From NCBI GenBank assembly GCA_000467715.1, contig AJFK01000278.1:53494-117493 (forward strand): DNA of 64,000 bases, written 5' to 3'. Below, one piece after another: positions 10,653-20,651 of the stretch. Made by a program: the position numbers and the translations under genes. The stretch is from Hysterium pulicare CBS 123377. Lineage: Eukaryota > Ascomycota > Dothideomycetes > Hysteriales > Hysteriaceae. The notes under the pieces were generated by a model. The model had not been told where the DNA came from. It did no database searches and saw only the letters and a program-made list of their open reading frames with translations. The number at the start of each line of letters is the position of its first letter. The first letter of the stretch is position 1.

Positions 10653-10939
10653 GCCAAGTGGCTGATCTACGTGCGAATTGCTCCCACAATCTTAGCCCTA
10701 TCCGTTGTTCTCCATTCATCATACCCAAACTGAGGACTTTCCTAGCTCCCTTGCCACCCAGTTCTAGCCTGTCGTATGATTCTGAGCAATGGACGCAGTG
10801 TCGAAAACGACGTACATAAGACCTTTCAAAGGTGCTTCTTGCAGTCAGGATCAGCACTCCACAGAAGTACTTCGGTCCAGTTGAGGAACTTCGGGCCCCT
10901 TCTTGCATCAACACCTTGTATCCTGACTACTTTGATACC

Positions 10940-12783
10940 ATGGGTAAGCTGAAGGCCTTCCACGACGACCGTCTGGTGCTCGCCCCAGAACCAGGCTCTT
11001 TCACTGCCGAGGGAGAGTCTACAAGATGGAGCAACAAAGATCTGGATCCCGTAAAGAGGGAAAGGAAGAAATGGGAGTGGTAGGTCAAGGAGCATAAATT
11101 GTTGAGTATCGTCACTCACGTTTATCCAGGTACCATGTGGGTGGCTTTTGGATCGCCGAAGGCTTTAACGTGGCGCAGATGGAGACGATATCCAGCTCCG
11201 TGGCCTTGGGTCTCAATCCGGGCATTGCTCTTGTGGCTTGTCTCGTTGGCAACCTGATGGTCACAGTCCCGGTCTGCATCATGGGATACATTGGTGCGAA
11301 GGTAACACAAGTTTATTCGAACGATACTCGAATGAATTGCTGACTCGTGCAGTATTCTGTTAATTTCCCCGTCATCGCCAGAGCATCCTTCGGTATGTGG
11401 GGAGCTTATATTGCCATGGTAAGACACTCCTCCACGCAAGTTCTGAGTCCATGCTAATGGTATTAAGGTCATCCGTGCTGTTGTCTGCGTAATTTGGTAT
11501 GGTGTCCAATGCTCTCTCGGGGGCAACGCCGTTCGTTGCATGGTCGAAGCAATCTGGCCTTCCTTCAAAACGTGGCATCTCAATTCTCTCCCGGCCAGTT
11601 CGTCGATCACCGCACCAGACCTCCTGACATTCTTCCTGTTCTGGGCCGTCTCCTTTCCGTTCCTGTTCCTCTCGATTCCAGCCCTGCGGTGGATGTTCCT
11701 GATAAAGATGTGCCTCGTTCCTCTATTTTGGGTTGCTCTTTTTACGTGGGCTTTGACTGCCGGCCATGGATGGGGCCCGCTCTTCAGTATCCCAACAAAG
11801 ATTGAAGGTGGCTGGACTATTGGTTATGCGTTCTGCACTGCGATTGTTTCGTCGATTTCCGGAAATGCCACTTTTGCCATCAACATGGCGGACATCACTC
11901 GATACGCCAGAAATCCGCGCTCTGCTACCATCGCCCAAGCATTTGGCCTGCCGATCATGATCACTCTTACCGAACTGCTCGGAGTCGTCGTAGCAGCATC
12001 AGCGCAAATCGTATACGGGAAGGTGCTTTGGAATCCATTGACCGTCGTCGAACTATTCGAGAACCGCCCCGGAAAATTCTTCGCTGGATTCATGTTCGCG
12101 TTTGCAAACATCGGTACCAACGTAGCCGGCAACAGTATACCATTTGCAAACGACGTGACGGGAATGTTCCCGAAGTACATCAACATCCGCCGAGGCCAGA
12201 TCATGTGCGCAATCCTTGGTTTCGCGATTACACCATGGCAGATCCAGGCAAAAGCGCAACGATTCTTGGCTTTCTTGAACGGATATAGCGTGTTCTTAGG
12301 ACCTCTTGTTGGTATTCTTCTGAGCGACTTCCTACTCGTTAGAAAGATGAAAGGCTATAATATCTACCAGCTTTACAAGCCGCACGGGCTATACTGGTTT
12401 TGGAAAGGCATCAATTGGCGCGCTCCAGTTGCGCTGTTGACAGCATGTTCAACATTGTTGCCAGGTCTGGCATATGCAATCAACCCTGAGTTGAAAGTTG
12501 CAAAGGGTGCTCTGGAATACTATACACTGAGCTGGCTTGATGGGCTGGTGATTGCTGGGTAAGTGGATACCGTACAATCCTGGTATCAAGAAGCAGGCTT
12601 ACTAACGGGAACCATAGATTGGTGTATTACCTGTTGTATCTCGCATTTCCATTCCCAACTCAAACGGACGAAGAGGATAGAGCAGCTGGTTTCATTGAAG
12701 GAAGGAGCAACTCGGCGTCATCGGAGAACGTGGACATTGAGCAAGATCAGAAAATGCCAGACTCGAAGGAAGGGTTTTTGTAG
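10940..12783 (+). CDS. NCS1-family permease (uracil/allantoin/hydantoin type)
   Basis: Plasma-membrane importer of nucleobases or related ureides. Exons 10940..11079, 11130..11301, 11353..11418, 11468..12558 and 12618..12783 give 544 residues with every junction in frame. The conserved N-terminal NCS1 segment reads YHVGGFWIAEGFNVAQMETI, followed by GLNPGIALVACLVGNL and the helix-3 pattern IWYGVQ, in which W-x3-Q matches the substrate-contacting Trp and Gln of the bacterial hydantoin transporter Mhp1. Later motifs ATFAINMADITRYAR and NIGTNVAGNSIPFANDV are those of the Fur-like fungal clade. The start is the ATG of MGKLKAF; the open frame upstream lacks an ATG. It faces the hydantoinase gene across a shared promoter, which argues that it brings in that enzyme's substrate. 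Uracil, allantoin or dihydropyrimidine remain possible cargo. Confidence 0.93.
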
Positions 12784-13402
12784 ATTTCTTTTGATCAGTG
12801 GTTAGCGGAGATAATGTATAGAAGATCCTTTGATGAGTAAATTTTCATTATATTCCATCTTAATCGTTAGAATGCTCAGTTGCTGGACGAGGAATATTAG
12901 GCCGTGGGAAGGCTGATTAATAGCTTTCAAGGTGCGACCCTCAACCAGCTTCCAACCCATACACACAGTCTCGGCCCAGTATGAGTGAAGTCTAGGACTT
13001 TCTGGGCACCGTACCGACCCCTGTCGGGCCGTGGAACCGGACGAAAGAGTGCTACGCCTCCGCTCGGCCAGGGTCCTCTTCCTCTTTCCTAGCGCTATAT
13101 GAGATTAGGCTGTTGAAACTGGACTAATTGAAGGTGAACGTCTAGAGTGAGTAGTTGTAATTGAGTAGAGAATCGGTGTTGTCATATTCGCGGCCCTATA
13201 ACTGGTGTAACAATTTGCTGGATTCCGGGCTGTGCATAAATCTCGTGGTGACTCTTCTTGCTCTCCGTCTACATTGTTCGACCATGGTAATGTGTATCTA
13301 GCCCTCAGTGGATATCGGAAACATGGATCGTATAACCTTCTGTCGTTGTATACACAGGAAAAGTAATACCTGAATCTGTTAAATTGGCTCACGTATCGTG
13401 CC
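12784..13402. other. Intergenic between convergent permease and regulator genes
   Basis: No gene seen. A GC-rich patch at about 12990-13080 with small inverted segments (for example CCGACCCCTGTCGG) stands out, function unknown. Confidence 0.45.
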
Positions 13403-15798
13403 TTAATTATTTTCCTTCAATAACCCTTTCTCCTGCAATAGATCACCTTCCAGCCTCAAAAGCGCCAAACTTGTCATGCCGTTTCCAGAATTCCCACTAA
13501 GTAATCGCAGGACTCGTCTCCATCTCGATATTAGGGCTTTGACATCATTAACCTCCTCTTGCTTTGAGGACGACGGACTCGCATTAACATTCACCAACAC
13601 GCGCATAAGGAAAGAAGTTGCGAGGGCATAGTTAGAGCGCGACCCTACAGCGTTCTTAGTATCCTTATCATTCGTGTAGAAGGTGTATGAATGAAGGGGA
13701 AGATGGTAGACTTACAGCTGTGCCAAAACGCGTCCCAAATCCCAACAGCACCGCGACTTAATTCTTCAGCAAACTCAATAGCTTCTTTCGCACACTCTTT
13801 TGCACCTGCAAGTACCGCAGCTCGTCCCGCAAAATGTAGACTGGTGTTCTCTAAATCGTTGACGTTTTGATTCTCAATAGCTCGAAGGAGAGCTCGGTAA
13901 AGCGTCATCGCAGCAACAATATACGCAAGTCGCAGTGAGGCATTCCCGTCAAGAATCTCCGCATTATCAGGCTCGTCACTAGATCCGAGCACAAAATTCC
14001 CTAATGCGGCAAACGTAGTAGGAGAATGACTGTCACGGCGGGCTGACACAGTACGAACGTTTGCTGCGGTAGCTGCGGTAGCTGCTGTGGATTCTTGTTT
14101 CCACTCTTTGAGTCGCGTCCGCAGCGGCCTTGCTAATTCCAGAGCAAGACTGAAGTTTTCAGCAGTCTGGGAAGTTGCTTTAACAGTATAATAAGCTTTT
14201 ACAATGTCCGACAGAATGATTGTCAGCTGAACAAGGTGATAGAAATGAGGTGGGACGGAGAGCATATCATAAGGATCGGCAGAATCGGGCGCAGGGGATG
14301 CAGGTCGAGAGCGCGAGGCTTGTTCTGAAGGACTAGACCGAAGGATTGGCTCTGGTACATCGTAGTGGTCATCGTTGATGTGTGTGGGCATGCCCGCACC
14401 CAATAGGGACCATTTGTCCATAACATAGGTAGCCCACCAAAGCCGGCCTCGGAGTCGTAATTCCCATTTTGGCAGACCAGACCATCCGCAACATGACTTG
14501 CAGAGTCCCATTATGTTCGCCAAACCTACCGTCCAGGCAATAAAGCTCCACTGGAACGGCGTATCCATAATGTAACGATTGGTTGGAGGACGCTGCAACA
14601 GTAGAAGACAAGCTTGCAACGTGCCTAGGCGCGGGGCATGCATCTCCTGTGTTATAGCAAGCCAACATATGCGATAAAGTCGAGAAGCGGAAGGAGGCGA
14701 GTGGATGACTGCTGTAGCAAGATAATCGTCATACATGAGAAAAGGCAGCGATGTCGCATATATCGCAGAGAGCAACGACAATGGCAAGGAGTGGAGCACG
14801 GAGTGTATATCCTTTCCCGATAACATCTCTTCTTTGGAGAGCACCGGGAAGTACGGGTAAACAAATCGAAAGACCAGTTTCAACATTCGCACTCCGACTT
14901 CATCAGGCACGGTCTCGGCAAGTTCCCTCCTTGCATCGTCCAAAGCACATGTGTCTACTCTTGGCTCGCCTTTGTCAGCCAATCCATCGTCCGGGAGCAT
15001 GAAAATCACCGGCGGCTCATGGTAACCTTCGTCGATAGTATGACGACGAGGGGCATTGGGATCCGGATGTATACGCTGATAAGTGATTCGTGAAAGGACG
15101 CATGCATCGTTCTCCTCATACTGATATCGCCTGCATAACCATGGATCTGCTTCGCCTGTGTCCCCAACCCAGACTGCAGATTTGGAGGGACTCGAGGCGA
15201 ATGAGAAGGAATTGTCAGTTTCGCTTTTGTCACCGCGCTTCGGGCCAGTTGTAGACTTTGTAACATGATCTTCATCGGCCCATGTCACATGAGATGAACG
15301 CCTTCGACGATGGCCATTCCTTGGCGGAGGAGACAAAGACTGCGAGCTGATTACTGATTGGGGAGAGGTAGTTTGATGGTTGATATCCTCATTCTCGGTC
15401 CTTTCATGATCTTCTTTGGCATTGTCAGCGTTTGTAGAGTACCCAGGTATATCTCAATCCTTCCATGTTCGCTTACCAATCCGCTGCCTTTGGGCTGATG
15501 GAGCCAAGTCCTCTTCAGATTGGGGCACTGATCTTTTACGAGTTGAACTGTTGTTGAAAGTACATTCTTTTCCATACGAATGGCAAAGCACACAAGGCGG
15601 GGCCACAGTAATCTTGCAAGCAGCCTTCCTTGCCCGACAGAAGTCGCAAGGCCTGTTCTTGCGTGACCTATACGGCCTAGGCCCTTGAACATGTCCTGTA
15701 GCGAGAGTGCCACTCTGAATCGTCGTATCGTTCTCCGATAGTAGAAAAACATCTGAAAATGAGACGTCTCCGAGTAGCTCCATGGTAGATAGATTCAT
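13403..15798 (-). CDS. Zn2Cys6 transcription factor with fungal_trans domain
   Basis: Probable regulator of the surrounding ureide cluster. Minus-strand exons 15798..15477, 15413..13716 and 13644..13403 give 753 residues. The zinc cluster is PCDFCRARKAACK followed by PPCVLCHSYGKECTF, with all six Cys at normal spacing (residues about 50-80). A disordered Ser/Arg-rich linker follows, then the fungal_trans middle homology region with VFRFVYPYFPVLSKEEML and RLYRICWLAITQEM, and FWHSWSRSNYALATSFLM near the C-terminus after the last intron. I chose a 63-nt first intron (GTAAGC, GCTGAC, AAAG) over a longer reading because it keeps an open, protein-like sequence EDHERTENEDINHQT. It sits between the permease and carbamoylase genes. 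Targets are inferred from position. Confidence 0.9.
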
Positions 15799-16599
15799 TG
15801 AGATAGAATGGGCGATAGGCTACCAGATGCGAAGACGTTGAGGGCGTCCGAGATTGCGGTCCTTGGGACGGCCTACCTATCCGATTTTATCGCTTACGCC
15901 GCGGAAACTAGTAATAGAAAGACTAGTAAGCAGCTTGATGTCAGTAGCGTCACGCTTTATGTCCTATGTCCGCTCGAGCTTGGTGTTGGCTCATTGGTCT
16001 TCAACTTCAGTCCGGCGGCCGCAAGTTCATCGGTATTGGTTCGAACGCCATCAGGTCAGAAGCAATCGGTCTTGAAGAGATTCAAGGCTCTGACTATAGC
16101 ATTGGTGTATCTGCGTGAGAGATCATTGTAGGATAGAAGGGTGCTAGGTTTCGGTGCATCTTTCGGCGAAGTCTGCCGAGCTTATCGCCATCGAACATGA
16201 TTGGTCAATTGCAATTCACCAAACTGAACGGCCAAGATTCGACTATACTATATCTCGCGAGAAAGACATGCTCGGCAGATTCTTCTCAGGCTTTGTAGGC
16301 GGATAGTAAAGAAGGTGGTAGGCGCAGACCCATCTCCCGAAGAGAAGGAGTTATGACCCCCCATGTGGCGTGTTAACTGAAAAGGAGTCTTCTGCTGTCT
16401 GTTTCCGCCATCTTAGGGGTAGTTCTTTATTAATTATAAGCTAGTTCCAATTTGAATGAGACTTCTTAGAGAATATTTCCGAATGATGCCTCTACAGCAT
16501 GAAGCTCAAATCTGGCAATTTAGCCTTCTTTTAGGCATTGAAATCATGAGATAGTTTCCAAAGTAGTCGCATGATAATTGATGTAGACATTAAAGAATA
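15799..16599. other. Intergenic, 5' flank of regulator
   Basis: An open frame at 15808-16131 lacks family features and I do not call it. Contains a 10-bp perfect palindrome TCTCGCGAGA at 16253-16262. It ends in the 3' flank of the carbamoylase gene. Confidence 0.5.
16253..16262. promoter_or_regulatory. Perfect palindrome TCTCGCGAGA
   Basis: Ten-base perfect palindrome about 455 bases upstream of the regulator start. TCTCGCGAGA is a known activating element in animal promoters; a fungal binding partner is not known to me. Could be chance. Confidence 0.3.
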
Positions 16600-17664
16600 T
16601 TACGGCGCTTCGGCTTCAAGCAATTCAGGCTCCACGACACCCGTCTGCGAAGCAATCAGTTCATACGTCTCAATCCTCCGATGCCTATCAAAATCAAACG
16701 TCTTCTCCTTTCCTTGCCTGCAATGATCCAAATCAATCTCCGCAACCACTAACTCATCCTCGATCCCCTTTGCCATGGCAATCGTATAGCCATTGGGGTC
16801 AACGATAGCACTCCCTCCAATCAAATCGTACTTGCCATCGTCATAGCCAGCTCTGGCGGCTGAGATCGAATAACAGGCATTCATATAGCTATTCGCCTCC
16901 ATCACCAACTTATGGTGATAGTATGCTTCTTTCTCTGCTTGCTCCCTATTCATTGGTCTCCGGAAACCGAATAAGTCGGGCGCCCAGAAGGGAGTGTTGT
17001 AGCCCACCATGACGAGCTCGACGCCCTGAAGCCCGTAGACCCTCCAAGCTTCCGGCCAACGTCGGTCATTGCAAATCATCATCCCAAGGACAGGATCGCC
17101 TTGCCCAAGTGTAGATTTCACATCTACAGTACTACTCTTCTTCTTTAACACGCCTGGAATGAGACCTGGTGCACGGAAGGCTTTGAAGCCTAGGTTGCCG
17201 GGTTCAAAGTATCGCTTCTCTAACTGATTGATTGCGTTAGAATTTGGGAAAGGCTCCTTGGTCCCTGGTAAGTGAACTTTTCGATATTTGCTTATGATCG
17301 TGCCGGCATGGCCAGAATAGTAGATGCATGCGTTGAACCCTCGGCCATCATCAGTTCGCTCGCCATAGCCCACGTACATGTCAATTTTGCTAGACTTGGC
17401 TAGATCAAATAGCGGTTTGACATCTTCATTGTGAGTAATATCGTCTCCTTGTTCGAAGTACTTCTCTAACTCGGCGGGATCTTCGAAGAGAAACCTCGGG
17501 AAGAATGTCGTGAATGTGGTCTCGGGAAAGACGACCAGCTGGACGCCTTGAGCTTTGGCATCCCTCAAGAGCTTAACCATTCGCTGAACTGTGTCTTTCT
17601 TCTTCGCATCTTTGTTGACTGCGCCGACTTGAGCTGCCGCAACTTTCAGAATACGAGGAGCCAT
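16600..17664 (-). CDS. N-carbamoyl-D-amino acid hydrolase-like nitrilase (D-carbamoylase)
   Basis: Carbon-nitrogen hydrolase of 354 residues that should remove the carbamoyl group of N-carbamoyl amino acids, releasing ammonia and carbon dioxide. The nitrilase triad is visible as E48 (VVFPETTFTTFFPR), K129 (KYRKVHLPG) and C198 (MICNDRRWPEAWRV). The surroundings TFFPR, LEKRYFEPGNLGF, CNDRRWPEAWRV and GYNTPFWAP are those of bacterial D-carbamoylases, not of beta-ureidopropionase or N-carbamoylputrescine amidase. Compared with the bacterial enzyme of about 304 residues it has an extra Lys/Ser-rich loop at about residues 163-192 and a short C-terminal tail. The start is the ATG of MAPRILKV; a longer open frame upstream has no ATG. 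No introns. It pairs functionally with the hydantoinase in this cluster. Confidence 0.92.
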   Translation of the reverse strand: MAPRILKVAAAQVGAVNKDAKKKDTVQRMVKLLRDAKAQGVQLVVFPETTFTTFFPRFLFEDPAELEKYFEQGDDITHNEDVKPLFDLAKSSKIDMYVGYGERTDDGRGFNACIYYSGHAGTIISKYRKVHLPGTKEPFPNSNAINQLEKRYFEPGNLGFKAFRAPGLIPGVLKKKSSTVDVKSTLGQGDPVLGMMICNDRRWPEAWRVYGLQGVELVMVGYNTPFWAPDLFGFRRPMNREQAEKEAYYHHKLVMEANSYMNACYSISAARAGYDDGKYDLIGGSAIVDPNGYTIAMAKGIEDELVVAEIDLDHCRQGKEKTFDFDRHRRIETYELIASQTGVVEPELLEAEAP

Positions 17665-17849
17665 AGATGCTAAAAATTTCACCAACGAGATAATGAACTG
17701 GAAAAGAGGAGAGTCAACCAACCGAGGCTTTGATTTCACCTACAAAAGAAAGCTTTAGCCTCATCTTATGGACATTGTACAGCATAGTCCACAACAATCA
17801 GGCGGATGAGATGTTGTAAGGATTCGATGCGGCGTTCGCAATCATATCG

Positions 17850-17858
17850 CCTTATCGG
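17850..17858 (-). promoter_or_regulatory. CCGATAAGG motif upstream of carbamoylase
   Basis: Minus-strand CCGATAAGG about 186 bases before the carbamoylase start, identical to 10516-10524 near the hydantoinase. Supports shared nitrogen regulation; inferred. Confidence 0.45.
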
Positions 17859-18674
17859 GCTCTCGCCACCACGGCCAAAGAGTGCCGCGATCGGCAAGCA
17901 GTTGGCAAGCTCCATGAGCCTCCCTGCATCAGGGAACTGATTCAAATCCAAACTGGAGTTCAGAGGCGAACCCTGATGGTGATTAAAAATTGAGCTCATG
18001 AGGATAACATCGTTGAGTTATGTCGATGCGAAACGATGAAGAGGCGTCCGGCATGACTTTCCTCTCTGTGTGGAGGCTAAAAGATCCTCGCCTATTCTTG
18101 CTACTTTTATCCTTCGGCATTAAATGGACATCTGGAACTCAAAAATCCCTTTTCTCTTTCAAAATCTGCTAGGTAATATTGTAACAAACCACTGACACGT
18201 TCAACAAATGGCCTTTGATATACCGGAGAGTCTTTGGTCCTCCGGGAAAATAAGAGAGTTGATGATGGTGTTGCCGGAGAAGTCGAGGATCTCATTGCCC
18301 CCATGGCTTCAGTCTTGTTACTTCAGATTTATTCTTTTGGTTTATGTGTTTCTTCCGTACTAGATTTGAGAGGCGAAATACAGATACGGCGGAAGGAGCT
18401 CGGTATTACCAAGTTCGATTGCCCATTTGACTTTCAGAGAATTCAGCGAAGCTCAAACGGACTCCGCTTACCGAAGGTGAAGTTGCATATTGCTTATAGT
18501 CAATTCGAATATTTCTTCTTTCTGTGGACTGCGATGAGCAACTATGCCATAATATACAAAAGCCTGACTGTTGAAGAGAAGGCTGATAGTAGCAAAATCT
18601 GCATCATTCATTCGTATCAATAATACAGCTAACAAATACCAGCCTCGTAACAAAACGAACCCTTCTTCAGCACC

Positions 18675-18722
18675 ACCACAATCCCACAATCCCACACTCC
18701 CACACTCCCACACTCCCACACT
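18675..18722. repeat. Octamer microsatellite (CCCACACT)n
   Basis: Four perfect CCCACACT units (18691-18722) preceded by two CCCACAAT-like units. The array ends two bases before the stop codon of the DUF8021 gene, so it would be purine-rich at the start of that gene's 3' UTR. Confidence 0.85.
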
Positions 18723-18724
18723 CC

Positions 18725-19645
18725 CTACCCCCTCCACAAATTCCTCGACCGACCATCCCTCCCCTCCCACTTCCCCCTCCTTAGCGTCTCATTCGTAATC
18801 CGACACCCCAGCTTCCCACAAGCAGTCATAGTATGCACATACCGAATCTTCCCCTCCTCAACCCTAAACAAATGACTATCCGGTAGTCCCGCAAAATCCA
18901 TCGACACTTGCACAGTACCATACATCTCATCAATCACATAACTGCGGTCCCGCAAATGCTGCGGGTGACTCGCGTCGGGGATACCCAGCACGCACGTATT
19001 CGCTTCCGGAGAGATCATGCTCATGTTCGTGCACGTGCTCGCGCCGCCTTCGATGCGGCAGCAGGGGGTGCCGAAGGGGACGACGACGCTGTGGTTGCTG
19101 AAGATATCCGCGTAGGCGTCGGCGGCGGCTTTGAGAGTCGATCTTGTATCGCGTTTCTCGGCAGGTATGACATCCCATGGTTTCTCCTTCTTATAATATT
19201 GCAATGTGGATGTAGCGTTGAAAAGCCAGTCCCCCGGCTGAGTGACGATGGAATCCATTTTTATGATGTGTTCAGCTTTATCGTCGAACTGCATTCTCAT
19301 ACCCACCACGGCCGGGCCGTCGGGGTTCGAGGCATAATATGCACCTTTGGGGTTCGTGATGACGAGTTCGGTGAACGTGGCGCAGGAGGTTGTGTCGTAG
19401 ACGGTGCGGTTCCAGTCGATGGGGGAGAGGACGTGGCCGATGACGCCGCTGATAAAGTCTGTCTTGTTGCGGTTCTCCGTATACGGCACTGGAAAGATGA
19501 CCGGAAGGAGCCCGATTTGTCCGCTTTGTTGCCCGAAGAGGTAGAGGTCGACTGCGGAGGCTAGTGAGGCCCGGGAACATTGTGCGGCGGACGAACCCGA
19601 GAGGGCCAGAACGCCAATTAACACGAGAAAAGACTGCAGAACCAT
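18725..19645 (-). CDS. Secreted DUF8021-domain protein
   Basis: A 306-residue, intron-free secreted protein. It begins with a clear signal peptide (MVLQSFLVLIGVLALSGSSA, cut likely after AAQ). The body fits the fungal DUF8021 group, which looks like a SnoaL-type fold: TTSCATFTELVITNPKGAYY, then GDWLFNAT, then an RDTRSTLKAAADAYADIF helix and VPFGTPCCRIEGG. The end has RSYVIDEMYGTV and SHLFRVEEGKIRYVHTMTAC. It has several N-x-S/T sites and an even set of Cys fitting disulphides. Members are common in plant-associated and saprotrophic fungi; the function is unknown. The stop codon abuts a CCCACACT microsatellite. Confidence 0.85.
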   Translation of the reverse strand: MVLQSFLVLIGVLALSGSSAAQCSRASLASAVDLYLFGQQSGQIGLLPVIFPVPYTENRNKTDFISGVIGHVLSPIDWNRTVYDTTSCATFTELVITNPKGAYYASNPDGPAVVGMRMQFDDKAEHIIKMDSIVTQPGDWLFNATSTLQYYKKEKPWDVIPAEKRDTRSTLKAAADAYADIFSNHSVVVPFGTPCCRIEGGASTCTNMSMISPEANTCVLGIPDASHPQHLRDRSYVIDEMYGTVQVSMDFAGLPDSHLFRVEEGKIRYVHTMTACGKLGCRITNETLRRGKWEGRDGRSRNLWRG

Positions 19646-20651
19646 GGTGGGCCCTGAAACTGGAAGATTGAAGACGTTGAGATGTTGTCGGACGCGTTGG
19701 TGGCAGAAATAACATTTATTAGTATATATACGGCGGGGTCAATGACGAAAGCCCCACAGCATACATGTATATGTATATTGAGGATAGCGAGGAGATAGAT
19801 TCTAGGGCCGCTAATAAATGATGGACGGAAGATATTTGGGCGCTCCAATCACGATCAGTGACAATTGATCCAAATTGATTATCCGGATTGATGAGAAAAG
19901 ATGAAAACGTACTGAACCCTACGCAATTCGTGCTATAATATTTGGAAGCTTGATAAATCTATGCTTGAAAACTGTCTATTAGTGTATGGTGCTACAGAAT
20001 GGCATCGAAAAAGCGTAATAATTAAGAAGTGATTTTGGATAGCGAGAAAGCGTAAAAAATACTCTTCCGACATGCAATAGGTCCAGCAAATGACCTTTCG
20101 CATAGACGAGGTGAAGGCGTAATGCCTATTTTCTTGAACTAGGGATCAATGTGCCCCCAATGCCAATTACTCGCCCAACGACCAACAACCATACCTACCT
20201 ATGATTTGAAAAATATCCCACCCCACGCACCAGCACCCCTCCACAACTCAGAAAAGGGGCACCCTAGCATCAGGTCAATGAAGCTTAGTAACGGCATGAA
20301 GCGGTTTAGATATACCTCCATTGACAAACGAGTCTTCCATTGAGAAGGGAAAAGACGACGTATACTGTGGAGGGGGTCATCCGGGTCGCATGACATGATC
20401 AGAAGAGCGATGCTAGCTAAAACGTGGGAGGTCCAACACGATAAAAATGGGAGAGGAAGAGAAATAATAGAGAGTCATAGCGAAGGGAAGAAAAGAATTG
20501 ATATTCAGGGGGTATCATATATAGAGAACAAACCATACCGAATCGACGAACCGCTTTGAGATGTTTACTCGCTCTCGTCCTACAGATAGAGTGCTCACCA
20601 ACCATAGTGCATTAACTCCGCCTCCACTTCCTGCGCACGCAACTCACCATA
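19646..20651. other. Intergenic, 5' flank of DUF8021 gene and 3' flank of Myb gene
   Basis: A TATATATA run at about 19725 probably belongs to the DUF8021 promoter. No gene seen in the remainder. Confidence 0.5.

Larger units (their letters stand above)
10434..10939. promoter_or_regulatory. Divergent promoter of hydantoinase and NCS1 permease
   Basis: A 506-bp spacer between two divergently oriented genes of the same predicted pathway. It contains GATAAG at 10518-10523 and 10581-10586 (AreA/NIT2-type nitrogen GATA sites) and a CGG-N5-CCG inverted element inside a longer near-palindrome at 10633-10652. No protein-coding evidence. Confidence 0.6.
17665..18724. other. Promoter of carbamoylase and 3' flank of DUF8021 gene
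   Basis: Contains the CCGATAAGG motif (minus strand, 17850-17858). Frames at 18234-18623 and nearby lack family features or splice support. The end holds an octamer repeat. Confidence 0.5.

Noticed and set aside
15808-16131. 107-residue plus-strand frame next to the Zn2Cys6 gene
   Set aside because: Lies in the regulator's 5' flank, with no recognisable domain and overlapping alternative frames.
18234-18623. 129-residue plus-strand frame
   Set aside because: Starts in a weak context, with no family features and no splice support; the region looks non-coding.
18908-19564. 218-residue plus-strand frame
   Set aside because: Antisense of the DUF8021 coding sequence, which has a signal peptide and recognisable domain.
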